Positions 27,288 to 39,816 of a stretch of DNA of 64,000 bases are shown here, one piece after another; position 1 is the first letter of the stretch; each line of letters opens with the position of its first letter. Location: assembly GCA_019843655.1 (NCBI GenBank), contig JACDQD010000003.1:8000925-8064924 (forward strand), given 5' to 3'. Below the pieces are notes generated by a model, which was not told where the DNA came from, did not search any database, and worked only from the letters and a program-made list of their open reading frames with translations. A program made the translations under genes and the position numbers. Origin of the DNA: Lethocerus indicus. Taxonomy: Eukaryota > Arthropoda > Insecta > Hemiptera > Belostomatidae.

Positions 27288-27359
27288 CTGCAAAATCCAA
27301 CCATATCCCACCTGGTAATTAAAGACACACCATCGGCCACGGCCACAGCCCTCACTCAC
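27288..27359 (-). other. 72-base intron
   Basis: On the minus strand it runs from GTGAGTGAGG to TTGGATTTTGCAG. TTTAAT and TTAAT lie at plausible branch-point positions. Its length is a multiple of three and one frame stays open through it, so retention would add 24 codons instead of breaking that frame. Confidence 0.4.
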
Positions 27360-27390
27360 CTCTCCCGTGAACTTCCACGCTAGCTTCAGC
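27360..27390 (-). CDS. candidate 31-base micro-exon
   Basis: On the minus strand CGGTGCTACAG precedes it and GTGAGTGAGG follows. In the frame continuous with the open frame of the 310-base exon it reads LKLAWKFTGE; in a second frame it reads AEASVEVHGR. The third frame, which would match the natural-looking start of the next exon, contains TAG. The donor is strong, while the acceptor is moderate with a T/G-rich tract. It may be a true micro-exon, or the 3' end of a longer upstream exon. Confidence 0.3.
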
Positions 27391-30300
27391 CTGTAGCACC
27401 GACACGAAGCACATTGACAAACACAAATTATGCCAGAAATAAATCTGCCAGTGTTCCGCTCTTATCTCGGAGCCACTCATTTATAACTCAAATATGCGAG
27501 TACTGGAACGGTTTGCCCGCGGTTCGAATTGAGCGAGTGACCTTCACCCCATTCGCGAATGTGTAGCTCAAACGGCACGAACATCCCTTCGTGGCTCCCG
27601 CTTTCTCTATTAATGGCCGATCGGATGCTGTGATTAATCGAGTCGAAGGTCGTCTTCCAGAAGTTTTATTTGCTGCCGGACCAAAGAAAATGCGAACTAA
27701 GTAGGGAGATGAGGAGTCTTTTAGTTCATAAAAGACGTTGAGAATTTTATTCATCAGACATGAGAAATATTTTCTGAAGAGAGGATTTCCTAAAAATATG
27801 AGTTAATCAATAATAATATTCCTTCCTCGGAGCGAGAGGTCTAAGATTCAACCGCGGGCACACGTTTCCGGTACTCGCAAATCTAAATAGGCAAACATAA
27901 ATACTTCGTAATTGTAGTTTTACACTTTTAGGTGCTGCGACAGTTGATAAAGCGGACGACAGATAATGCCTTCACCGAAGCGGAAGAGGACAGAAGAAAC
28001 ACATAACTGCAGGCAAAGTACACATACACACTCGACGATGTATATACACAGAGGGTATTGGTGAAGAAACGGGCACACATAGAAGAGGGAGTGCTTCTCG
28101 ATAACAACGAGGAGTGGAAGCCCCCTCAATCCACCGTACATTCCATTCATTTTCCGCAGCGACTCGTCAAACTGTATCCTGTCTTAATTTCTTTATTATA
28201 ATATATATTTTATATTTAAACAAATATTTATCAGTAAATGGTAAACGTATATTTAGTCTCCAAGTCAATACACATGCACACTTGGTGGACGGCACCATAC
28301 GCTATTACTGCACGAACCGGCTGAAGCGGTGATGAAATATATGTATACATATCGTACATGCATTATAAATATTGAGACATGATCTTCATGAAGGATACTT
28401 CACACTGGGTGAAGACTGTTAAAACTCTGATCATTTGAGAGAATGTAAATTCATCAGCAGGCTGACATACTTTTAAACGTCATTTAAAAAAATGTGCTAA
28501 AATATCAACTCCACTCGCAATAATATTTCTTTTAACCGAATCTATTACACGTTATTATAAAAATGGCCTTCAATATAACGTTCTGGGTCTGTCCCCAAAA
28601 ACTTGTATTCCTTCGAGGTCTTACTTTTTCCACGCCGGTTAGACGACCGCAAACATTAAAATTACGAATCGACACTGTCCACCGGGCCGTTCGGCCGAAG
28701 CGTTCCGAACGACTTTTCGTATTGTGTTTCAATCATACCATGACCCAAATACTTGCAGAGAAAATCGAAACGCAGATTCCAGACAGATACCGGAGGTTAT
28801 GAAATTGCTTGACTCCTACAACTTTAGAACGATTATATTATTTTATACGTCGACTTTTCTCACTTCTAAATTGGGCAATATATTGAGGTATTAGCTGATA
28901 TGCAACATCTATATATGCTTCAATCGGCTCGAACAGCTATTGATTTTCGTTCGTTACAAACATTTCTGTTTAAGCCAATTATGTTCGCAAAACCCACAAA
29001 TTTTAATCCGAACACGGACAGAACTCCCAAGATAGTGTGGAATTTTGTATCCACGAATAGCGGGGAGTGATGACTACAGAGGAAAGAGAAGAAATGATTG
29101 GACTGAAAAGGCAAAAGGCACTTTGACGAGAAATATGTATCTTGTGGCGAGGCGGGTTTCTTCTAGTGGACACCCGCGGCTAGACAACCTGTTGCTTCCA
29201 AAGTAAGCAATCATGCAACCGACGGGAATTACTTACAGAGGACGCGACAGGTTTCACACGGCCTTAGTCGATATTTACGACTTCAGAATGTTCTCTGTAC
29301 AGTCTTCATTGTCAGTAAGTGGGCTAAACTGGCCCGAGCCGTAATTTCACGAGTATCGAACATTTTGTTGTTTTTCACCGGATAAACGATTTCGAAGGAA
29401 GTGTGTTTTAAGATCCGGTGTATTTTGAAAAACAAAAACGCGGGCGCTACACACGGTAGGCGAGTACACCTGTTTCCGCCACGCCGCCCCTCAGGGTGGC
29501 TACACGTGTCCCAGTTTTCCCCGTAAACGCGTATTATTAATAGCAGCGTATCAATTCACGAATTCTCTCAATACCCTTTCAGTTTTCAATAAACGCGATT
29601 GTATCGCTTTGATTTATTTTTCAAATTAATGCCGCGGGGCGTTCCTCCGAACGTTGCGCGGACATGGGCGATAACACGGTGTCGGACTCATTACAGAATT
29701 AACTTGAAAATTATATTTCTAATGAACTCGCTTCTTCGAAGGAACAGAAGTAGAGGCCAATCATCGAATCGCGTGCCATTAACCTTATCGAGTTCTACGA
29801 ACCGAAGTCTTGAGTTATACGAGCGGTACACCAGATAAAAACTGATTTCTATCCCGCCACTATCGTCAGCTACGTCGAGCTCTCGAAGTGCCGTCTACTC
29901 CTTGTAAACAATTTTAATATATTCACCGGGTCTCCTTAATATTTTAACTGCTCCGGTTTCGGGAAAGTGGACTCGGGTGTCGCAGATACGTGACTGGAGC
30001 GCAGACTTCAGAACTCATTTCTCCCAATACAACTAACACGTCTTGCGACAGCGGACGTACCCAAGCTTTTACCCCTCCAGGTATACGCTTAAAGAGGGGG
30101 CACCCTCCAAATTTTAGAGGGGTTCTCCTTCCGTTATACGCACTTTATCCGTCAGGAATCAATATTCAATTCCGTATTGTTGAAAAAAAAATATTGCAGG
30201 TTTTTTAACCGCTCCGCGCGGGTTTCCCGGCGGGGATACGTTTTGGGACGCCGCCAGAATTCGAAAAAACGAATTGATGAAAGCCCGTTTCAATCGCCAA

Positions 30301-33300
30301 ACACGACCGTATTGTTTCCTGTTCAATGTGGGTAGGCGGTTTGCGGGGGCGGGTGGAAAAGCCTCGGAGCGCCCAGTACAACTTCCGATTTTCGGTCAAA
30401 AAACAAATAGCGGCTTTCATTAAACGTTTTAGGAATAAGAAAACGAGCCTTTTGTCCGGCACAGCTATTTTCGGTCCGCTGTCGAAAACGAAAGCAGCTT
30501 TCATCCCGAATACGGGACCCGCCGCAAAAGGGCTTTCATACATTTAGTCGTGACACCGACTACAATAGCCGCTATCGGAACCGCCATGACTACTAAGAAG
30601 ATTTCGAAAAGAAACAAACACATTTATAGAGACCATAAATGGCAGCAAATCGATGTAACTCAAGAGTAAAGTATATAATGAAATGGAGGAAAGACGGACT
30701 CCGGTATTATACTAATCGTGTCTTCGATTGTTTAAATATATATTTTCAAACACTGGAATGCTACTGCGCAAAACATCTCTGTATATACAGAGCTCTTTAC
30801 CCTGAATAATATAAAACCGGTCGATATATGGTAGTGTTTTGCTGAGTCAATCAAGTGAGCTCTGGCAGGGCAGGGGCGGTCGTCGGGGAGTTTGTAGGGC
30901 CCGACTTAAAGAGGACGGAGATAGCCAGAGCGGCTAACACACTTTCGTAACGTCTCAACTCGTTGCACGAGCCTCTCTATACCTGGCCCCGCCCACGCCC
31001 TCCATTATGGAACTGCAGACAGCCGAAGACACGGACGGTGGGTGGCTCGCCTCGCGTCAAACACTTTTAAAACGCACAACATAACTCGATAGAAGCTCAT
31101 CCGGAGTTGTTTTTTGTTACACAAAACCGGAAATAGATCGGTGGGCTGGCGGGCCAATTATCGGAAGGGCGGTCAGTGAAGAACTCGGTTCAGTGTAACC
31201 TAACAGGGCCTAACAGGTGATGCCCGACACACTGGTTTCTGGTCAGGCTATCGTGTGAAACCCGATACTGAATTAGCGCCAGCTGTTCATTTAGACCGGT
31301 AGGACCGTTCCGATGGGAATTTTCGTGTATTACACACAGCCTAATCTTCAAATACCATACAGACAAAATATATTACAGCTCTGCCGAAAAACAGGGAAAC
31401 ACGACTTACACAATGTCTGCATGTATCTAAAGATCAAAATTCGAAGCCGAATTTAATTCGACAAATAATTCTATATTCGTCGGGTCATTGAAAGCCGGGT
31501 TCGAAGTCCAGTCGTCGCTTAGAATCGCATTTCGGGGGAAATAACTACCCTCTTAAAATAGGGCCGGAGTGTCGATTGAAATTTTTGACACAAAAAGTAA
31601 TAATACCGAGAGCGACTCGGCGGCCCAAACCCGCTCGGAATTCAATTAGAACAGGAAATAAGTTGGCCCCAGGGGAGGGGTGGCGGTGTGGGAAATTAAA
31701 GAGCTAAAATCCGACGAGAAAACATATTTGAGATGAGAGCGAGGTAAAAGGCGTGACAGAGGTGGTGGAGGGGACCGAGCGTTAATTGACGCCTTATATT
31801 TAAACCGGCAGGATCCACCTCGCACCGGCACAACAGTCGGCTATTTCTAACCGGACTCGGGCAAAGCTCCGGCCGCCCAATAACCGAGCGAACGTCCGGC
31901 GACGCTCGCATCTGCTTTTTACCAACACGCCGCGGCCCGAAATAGCGGGCACAATGCGCAGCACCGGCAGTACGGAGCCCCCAGGAGGGTAAATTCCGAA
32001 AATTTGTCGAGGAACTCACTTTCCCGACGGAGCCCGGTGCAAAAAAAATTGGGACCACCCGAAGGATTCCCAGGGTTCTCCGGTGCCGGAACCGAAGCGG
32101 GCGGGCCAGGTATTTCGCAGGCCCTTACAGGTAGGGGCCGTCCGAGCGTCACTTCGTCCGAATAACGAACGCAGAAATCAGTCCCGTCCATTTCGTGGCC
32201 GACCAGAAATGCGGCCCCCACCGGGCGCGTCTGAGTTGCGGGTTTGCCGCCCACCACCGCAGTACCAACCTTCCGAATAATAGTCCGCCACACAGTTTCG
32301 GCTCACCGATTTCCTCTCCACTAGGAGCAAATTGGCCTGTTGACAGAACCCTGTTATAACTCTCGAAATATATTCCTATAAATACGGGCATCATCCCGTT
32401 ATACACGATGTTCGGTTTTCTTCCCAATAAATTGAACAACACCGATCGACCGCTCGTCGACATTTCTTTTAAAAGAAAATATAACTGCGGCATTAGAAGA
32501 GTGAGCAGATTGGCAAGATGGGCCTAACGTGTCGGTACGTTAAATTAAAAATTCCAGAATTTATAATAAGCGGCGGATACGGTCGGAGGTGGCTCGGCCG
32601 TGTAATACCGGAGTGCCGACTAATCCGGTCCAACTTTAATTAAGAGCCTAAGTGTTCTCACCTCTAGGCCCAAATAGGCCTGTAAATATTTTCTTCGTCC
32701 TGCAACATATTCACACCGGACCCAGGGAGTTATTATACGTTCCGTTCCGGAGCTCCGGGTCCGCGTTCAGAAAAGCTACGGCGGAGCGTAGTCGGGGTTT
32801 ATTTTATTATAAATTTTCTGTCGCCCGTTGTTCGGCACGAAACTATTCCAAGATCTTGGCATACGGGATAAGAGTAAATTCGGTGCCAGAGGAGGAGGAC
32901 ACACTGGTCCCAGAATGCCGAGTCAATAGCCCAGGCGCCGCCGCATCCCGTCCACCGCCCCTCCAACCATCGCCGCCCCCCCCTACGCACTCAATAAATA
33001 CTTCTCCTCCTAGATAAACAGTCTGCCCCCACACAATATCTTCACGCGTTATAGAATAAATTTAACTTTATAACGAATAATTTTCGCGCGATTACCACTC
33101 TAGAATTCTCGCTTGTCTACGAGTTCTTATGTTTGAATAGACATGAGCATTAATTAGCCGCTCAGTTGGCAGTATTATATACGATATTTATTCTGGGTGA
33201 TATCTACTTTTTTGGAAATTTGTTACACCGACGATGGTAGATAATAAAAGAATGCCTTGTACAGCGGTCAGTACTTAATCGTCGCTCTTATCTAGCAAAT

Positions 33301-35385
33301 ATTGTGTATATTTGAAGTGTTTCGTGGTGAAATCGGGTTAGACGGCAAGGCCGAACCTGCGACATACACAGCCGAGAAGCCGGCAGCTCCGAAGGACGAA
33401 AATTCGCTATCGATGACGGGCGAACCTACGAAATGGGGTAAAGTGAAGGTAGGGACGACGCCGTCCTCCACCCGAGAAAGAGCCACCGGATAGTTTAAAA
33501 ATAGTCTAAAGTGTCGTTACACAAAATTGCAGATGTGCAAATGGAACAAGGTGACTTGCGGCTAGGTGACGGCCTTCGGAGTGAAAACGGATACGTCGAA
33601 CGGTAAAAATAAATCCCCGGAAAAATCCCTTTCAATAAAATAATTGCCCCCGGCGTCGTACATTTCTTAACGCCTAGCTTTCAAAAAATAACGAGGCAGA
33701 AGAATATGATAATTATTTGGTCGAACTAATAAGAGGCGGGGAATGTTCGAAGAAGGAAAAAAACGGGAAAAAAAATTACATTCCGACGTTAAATAAGGTT
33801 TCCCCTCCTACGCTGCCGGGAAAAGAAGACAGCGCGCATAAATTCAACAATGAAAAACAAAACAACGGGCCCGTTTAAAGTTCACCTCGTCATGGATTCG
33901 AGGATACGACGACCGGGGATGCGGATAATAGACACTGACCAAAATAATTAGCATTCCACACTTCAAGTTTTCTTCGTTTTTTTTTACTTATCCATAAGAA
34001 ATAAGTTACACAGTTATTAAAGTAGTGCGAGGTATTGTATTACTCTTTGGACGGTTCGAACGAGGAGATGGGAGTCAGACAACGGGCCTTTTTTTTAAAA
34101 GGGGGTATTGTTGAGCTTTGCTTTAATTTACCCTTATAAATGTTAATATTCACGGTAGGCTGCCCCATCACAGGCAAGGGGAGAGGGGGGATATCCTGTC
34201 CCTCCCAGGCCACGTGGCCTCGCTCATCGGCCCTAGTCGGGGGCCCCATTAGAAAAGAAAACTGTTTCACTATTCAATGTTTAAACTTGGGCTTCCATAA
34301 ATGCGGCCCAACAAAAGAAGTATTATACCAATATACTCGCTAGGGATAGTATCGAAAAATAACGATGTGGAATGATTTCTGGACCGATGGCGGGCAGTGG
34401 AATATCGATAAGGTCCGCGAAACAAATGCTTCGGAGGCCGCGCTGTCGTTGCGTCGTCGTCGGGGACGCGACTTTCACGCGCTTCAAAAAGCGAACATTT
34501 TGAGACGACGAGTGAAATCGGGGACTGTTGTCCTCGACCAACTGTCCGTCCCAACATGGAGTGAAAATAAATACGGCCGCCAGGATTCACGGCAAATACG
34601 CCAACCCCCCAGTGGCCTTCTTCACACAGATGCACCACAACCGAAACAGAGTAAAGTAGCAGCTGCCTTTTTACTGGGCCATGTGAAGGTTCTTCCATCT
34701 CAACCCTGTCTCGTGCACCCTGTGTTGATCGTGTCCTATGGCCTTTCGGGTCCGGATAACAAGAAGTAAATATTGCATATATGCTACAGGTTCCTTTCGA
34801 TGTGCAGGTAGGACACGTTGGGAAACGCGATCCAATAGTTATAAACATGTTCATTTGATATTTCAGTCGTACGGAACGCATTCAAATCACCTGTAGTTAA
34901 ATATTACTTTCTGTACTTCTGTACACTGAATTATGAATCTTAGATTTCTGGATAATCGGATATACTATATATCCACGGGGCCCACAGAGGAGGGGAGTGT
35001 ATATTTGCATCTCTTTCCCGTGGACTTTGCCGTGTCGAATTCACTTAAAGGACATAAATTAATCGTAATCGGAGTGAATAGCGCGCGCCACATATTTAAC
35101 AACAAGGGGTGAGTGATTGGCGTATTGATTCGAAACGGAAAGGGAGAATGAGAGGCCGAGAGTGAAGGAGTCGAAGCGTGGATAGGAAGGAGAGGAGAGG
35201 AGGGGAGAACAGGCGACAGCGAAGAGGAGGGAATGGGAGACACGTCGGGAATAGGAAGGGAGGAGGAGGAGGATACACGGGGAGAAATTGAGATAGATAC
35301 GATAGGTCTTCTTACGAAATTGCGAGAGGCACAAACAGGGGGTGTTGTGCCGAGGTCGTCATGGCAACACCTTCATTGCGAGACC

Positions 35386-35388
<3 letters not shown>
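27391..35388. other. unannotated sequence, no gene
   Basis: Apart from upstream intron sequence of the putative minus-strand gene, I see only unrecognised frames. The largest are at 31.7-32.5 kb (minus, 114-124 codons) and 34270-34881 (minus, 203 codons, the longest in the window). A CCTAACAGG word is repeated in tandem near 31196-31216. There are no tRNA boxes, transposon ends or CRISPR-like arrays. Confidence 0.45.

Positions 35389-35436
<48 letters not shown>
35389..35436 (+). repeat. (GA)24 microsatellite
   Basis: Forty-eight uninterrupted bases of GA, preceded by a G/A-rich stretch from about 35100. About 1 kb later lies a CT tract on the same strand, so the two could pair as an inverted repeat. 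Confidence 0.96.
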
Positions 35437-35439
<3 letters not shown>

Positions 35440-36426
35440 AGGAGAGGGATAAGGAGAGACGAAAGGGTCTTCTTCACTTCCTGCAATCGATACTTGTAAT
35501 GGATTTACGAAACAACAAGCCGGGTCCACTCCTCCCCCCCTAAACACATGACCTCCCCAATGCTAATAGCTACAAAACCTATTAATATAATGCTAATCAG
35601 ATATCTGTACGGTGACGGTGCGAAAAATCCAGTATCGACCAATGAACGAACGCCTACCGCAAAGACAATGAACACTTGATTAGCCGGCGTTTAGGTCTCT
35701 GGGACCGGGGACCGTCGGCGACATTGTTCATTTTTATTGTCTAATTTACGAGCGGCGTCCAGCCACCGGATGTTTTTCAGCCTTCGCTCACAGGAGGCGC
35801 ACCCCTCTTCCATACCGGTAGAACAACTCCCGATATTTTTCAATTTAAGAACCGAACCGCGTTTCCAAAACTGTATTTCGATCCGACGGCCGAAATGACT
35901 CTGGGCTACGACGATAATTCAAACAAATCGACCGGCCCGACTGGTCGGAGGCACATTTTCATTCGGACACTGTAAATTCTTGTACGAAATATGCGCGTAA
36001 TTCATTTTTATGCGGTACAAGAAGGCCAAACCCGTAAACATTTATTTGGCCCCGTTTCTACAAGGGAGTGTTCGTATCGGGCTGGAATTAATTAATATCA
36101 ATCTCGGAAACGTGTTTGGAAGGTTAGGAATAACAACAATTCTATCTCTAGTCCTGGATTAATTGGACATTTTCTGTATATATTTATATGTATAAATACG
36201 GAAAACATATTATAGTACCGGACACTAAATTGAATGCGAATCCTCCTTAACTTTTGTCTACCCTTAGTTTCCTCTCTTAGTTCCGAGGGCAGATTTGCGC
36301 GTCGTAAAACAAAATTCAAAACGAAAAAACTATCTACGTGTCCAATGAGATCTGCCCACCACCCACCCCGTGCGCACGATGAGGAAATCGCGGCTGGCCG
36401 TGATTGCAAAATAAACGACATTTTTG
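35437..36426. other. unannotated sequence, no gene
   Basis: No protein-like frame, RNA motif or repeat is seen. The antisense frame at 36098-36466 runs into the neighbouring pyrimidine tract and is not supported. Confidence 0.5.
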
Positions 36427-36522
36427 TCTCTGTCTCTCTCGCTCCCCTCCCTCCTCCTTCTATCACTCTCTCACTCGCGTTCCTTCTCTCTCACTCTCTC
36501 TCTCTCTCTCCCCCACTTCCAG
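36427..36522 (+). repeat. CT-rich tract ending in CACTTCCAG
   Basis: A pyrimidine tract of about 90 bases (CT units with CCT and TCAC breaks) ends in CCCCCACTTCCAG, a textbook 3' splice acceptor. The tract may simply be a microsatellite, but the terminal context is what a splicing machinery would recognise. Confidence 0.75.
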
Positions 36523-36591
36523 TGTCGCAATGTCAGGTACCGTGCCGAGGCTAAGGAGCTGACTCGTCAATCTTTGAATTTGTTCGAGTAA
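36523..36591 (+). CDS. weak candidate terminal exon
   Basis: After the acceptor-like CCCCCACTTCCAG, one frame reads CRNVRYRAEAKELTRQSLNL, then FE and a TAA stop, 22 codons in all. The other two frames stop sooner. The composition is protein-like, but 22 open codons are common by chance, and no upstream exon or polyadenylation site was identified. Confidence 0.15.
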   Translation, partial: CRNVRYRAEAKELTRQSLNLFE

Positions 36592-37141
36592 CACGAACGC
36601 CCGGTCCATTCTTGGAACTTCGAATCCGCCCATACGTGCGCGAAATGAAAACGTAAACTTTGATTTCGAATTTCCCCCAAAGGAACGCACGGATATAGTC
36701 CGTCATCCTGAGCCAATGACTGGAAACGATATATCGCAGAGTTATATTCCAATTTGTTCAACTTTTAATTATTTACTCAGTCGTTCCTCCGTGTCGTCTT
36801 GTTGAAATATCAGGGTGTTTGCGCTACATAACCGCGAGGCGTTTACGATTACCCACAAATATATTTTAAAGAGTGTTTAAAGTGAGCGTAAATCATATGT
36901 CCGAATGTCTCGACATACTGGATAAATGGAGCATTAATTTCACGACCGACAGATCGAACAGTTCCGTAGCCTAGTGAAGGTGTCACATTTATCGGATACG
37001 ATTAAACGTGTTTCCAAAAAAAAATTCGGTTCTGTACGTTTTCGCTGATGGCGCAATGGCCCATACAACATCTCGTGGTATTCGGCTAAAAAGAGTTGAC
37101 TTATGACGTACAATACTACATACATACTTATATAGAGTGTG

Positions 37142-37144
<3 letters not shown>
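36592..37144. other. unannotated sequence, no gene
   Basis: Short overlapping frames on the minus strand only; nothing recognised. Confidence 0.5.

Positions 37145-37194
<50 letters not shown>
37145..37194. repeat. (AT)25 microsatellite
   Basis: Fifty bases of perfect AT, the same unit count as the run at 17946-17995. It is flanked by ATATGTATAT on the right. Confidence 0.96.
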
Positions 37195-37200
<6 letters not shown>

Positions 37201-38675
37201 CCTTTAACGTGATGGAGTTTCATAAACACGAGGAAAAAATGGCATAAATGCGGTCACGTTTACTCGTCGACGCCTTCCATTCGGTTTTTGTTTGCCGCCG
37301 CAGCGCCCTCCCGGCGACCTCCGCTGAATAAGTAAATACAAGCGCTTCAAATAATGCTCGGCCCAGTATTTACCGCCGGGGAAAACCGGCTTTTCTGGAA
37401 ATTCGGAAATGGCCGAATAGCTTTCCGAACACTGAGCGGAGAAAAATTTGGCAAAACCTTATATTATTTCACGATTTTGTCCACTGCAAACGAAGTTGGG
37501 CTCTTACCGCCGCGCCATCTTCGGGATAATTCTACTTGATATTCAAATCTTGCATCGATTTTTCATTAACGTTTCTCTATTATTGTAACTGTACCAAGTT
37601 GAGGGAGACTGCAGTTTTTTTTACTGCGCAAGGTAAATTTTGTTTCAGAATACGAATCTATGACCAACGAGGACGAACTGTCACCAGAGTTTAAGTCCAA
37701 TCACTCAGTTCGAGGTCTTTGGAATTTTAATTTTAAACTCTTTTAAAGCCGTTTTTTTCCACACTGCGACCGGCGGGGAGAGTGGGCAAATAGACGCGTT
37801 TCATATCGTCGTATTTATTTGTTTGCTGATAATTAGAGTAAACCGAGTGGAGACTGAGTGACCGGGCGTGGTAGTTTATTGATTGGAGTGAGGAAGGGGA
37901 AGCCGGCCGGCTAAAGGGGTGGCCAGCGTTAAGTAACATTTGGCGCACGAGGGCCTTTTGTGTTCCCGCTCCCCGACCCGGCCAAATGTCCATTATTCCA
38001 CACTTGTATAACCTGCCCCCCCCCTCATACAGGAGCCCCTATAAATAAAATAATAATTCGATATATTCGCAATTGTTGGAACGGAAAAACTGGATAAGAC
38101 GATATATCCAGAACTATTTCGGAAACCTATTAGCAGACGTGACAGATTTAGTTATGGAACAAAACTCGACAATATGCCGGAAAATCCAAATTCGTATTTT
38201 TAGATATTCAGAAATGAGGCTGCCGAAATTCGGCCACCGTCTAAACGCTATTGGATGTTCCTTCACGCTTGCTGCACCCCCCCGCTGTATATACCCGTCC
38301 GGCGCTGCAATTAACACGAGCGAGTTCTTCAGTTGGCCAAACTTTCAAGATGTAAAACAATTGATATAACGTAACAAGGGTCATAGAGGAAAATGACACG
38401 CGGCTATCTCTGAAAGTTTTCGAGATATTGTACAAATCCCCAGATATGAAACTACTCCAAAGACGTGATGAAAAATAACTAAGAATCGCCGTACTGACCG
38501 CATTATATACGTAATGCTATTGGATAATATTATTTCCATCCAATAGGGCGCATGTTTGACGTAATGGACAGTGATTAACGTGTCATGTTCGAAATTTAGT
38601 TGCACCGTTAAACAATGCCATTAAACGACTATCGATCGCGCTGTCTTCAAACCACCGTAGCCGGAATATACAAAT
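37195..38675. other. unannotated sequence, no gene
   Basis: A GCAGT-T7-ACTGC hairpin lies at 37611-37627. Frames of up to 98 codons near 38.1-38.4 kb overlap on both strands and are unrecognised. Confidence 0.5.
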
Positions 38676-38701
38676 TTACACACATACACACACACACACA
38701 C
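38676..38701 (+). repeat. (CA)n microsatellite
   Basis: A CA run with one CATACA interruption, just upstream of an open frame that it partly feeds into. Confidence 0.85.
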
Positions 38702-38736
38702 GCAGATTAAGAAAACAGAAAGGCCACTTTGAAACA

Positions 38737-39073
38737 GTGACGATTGTAGATAAGCACACGTATATAATACGTAGGAATGTACATACAAGAGAGGCGAGCT
38801 TAATTGCAAAATGCGTAGCAACAGATCGTGTTCCTCAACTTGTTGTTATAATATTGGGAAATTACGACTCGGACACACTGGCAGGAGCCGGCCAACCGAG
38901 CGATATTATAAGCGTGTTGGACACTTGGGACTATCAGATTCCAAGTGAAGTCCTAAAAGTTGTCACCTACCCAAGGATTAGACGGCCCAAACACGAGGCT
39001 CGGGTATTTCGTCGTATGAATAACAGTCGGTGCGACGTACTATGGCCTGCTGACTGTTTATATGTTGGTCTTA
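38737..39073 (+). CDS. weak candidate exon ending at a GTAAGTAC donor
   Basis: An open plus-strand frame extends upstream past 38701. It encodes a sequence including VPQLVVIILGNYDSD and RRPKHEARVFRRMNN, and its last codons (LYVGLK) abut GTAAGTAC, a near-perfect donor. The upstream acceptor is unclear: GAAACAG and GCAG occur but without a pyrimidine tract. No domain is recognised and the base composition does not differ from the flanks. It could equally be a chance frame of about 115 codons. Confidence 0.2.
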
Positions 39074-39744
39074 AAGTAAGTACATAATTAACATTTGAGT
39101 ATAAATATATCGGACTTTTCATAGCAAGATTTTTACATAGCGAGTGTACGTTCGTTAGGCGAAAGCCAGACTGAAAAGAACGTAAATATGAGTTACTGCC
39201 AAAGAAGCAGTAAATTTTCGATAATGTATAAGAAAGATACGCTAGAGGCTACAAGCAATTTAGAACTTATATATAGGTGCGAATTAAGTTTTAATAGCTA
39301 CAGGGAAGGAGTAGATGGAAAGTATGAAGGGAAAGACAACAAATCATCGAGTACTATGATAAAATACAATATATATTCATGCTACATATATACATTATTA
39401 ATACATAGACAAGCAATCGCTATCGCTAATAATAGTATAGGGAGTCTGAAGATAAAATTGTCCATTAAGGGCATTTTCTTAACGTGTATGGCTTTACGAA
39501 CTATAGGATTGCGTCGGTGGTGGAATTATGATGAAGGCAATTAAAGTAGGGGGAACTGCGGGGATGCTTCGGGTATTGTTGAGTTCGACGACTGGGCTAG
39601 TCCACTCAGAGGCCTCTTTCCCATTGCTGGGCCCACCGTTACGTACCTACCTCGGACACTCTATCGTTCACAAATATCTCCAAAGCTGGAAACGCTCGGC
39701 TGGGGACGATGAGGCCGAAAATTCACATCAAGTGCGATTTTCAG
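39074..39744. other. unannotated sequence, no gene
   Basis: AT-rich DNA from 39090 to 39500. The 118-codon plus frame at 39188-39544 is unrecognised. A CTTTTCAG on the minus strand near 39170 starts a frame of about 60 codons, also unrecognised. Confidence 0.45.
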
Positions 39745-39816
39745 GGCGTCCTCTCACCAAAGAAAATAAGGCCCAATTGCAAGCGGGCAAAGTAACCATC
39801 GACTTTTGTTTGGGGG
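39745..39816 (+). CDS. candidate 72-base cassette exon
   Basis: The exon is preceded by GTGCGATTTTCAG and followed by GTAAGTACG, both strong sites. It is 72 bases with phase 1 at each end, so it could be included or skipped without changing frame. Only one frame is open, encoding RPLTKENKAQLQAGKVTIDF and CLG; the other two contain stops. The composition is charged and protein-like, but I do not recognise the family. Neighbouring exons were not located, so the gene and its function are unknown. Confidence 0.3.

Noticed and set aside
34270..34881. 203-codon minus-strand open frame, the longest in the window
   Set aside because: No recognisable domain, a plus-strand frame of 134 codons overlaps it, and no convincing splice or promoter context. 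A rough estimate of chance frames in six frames of 64 kb puts this length within reach of random sequence.
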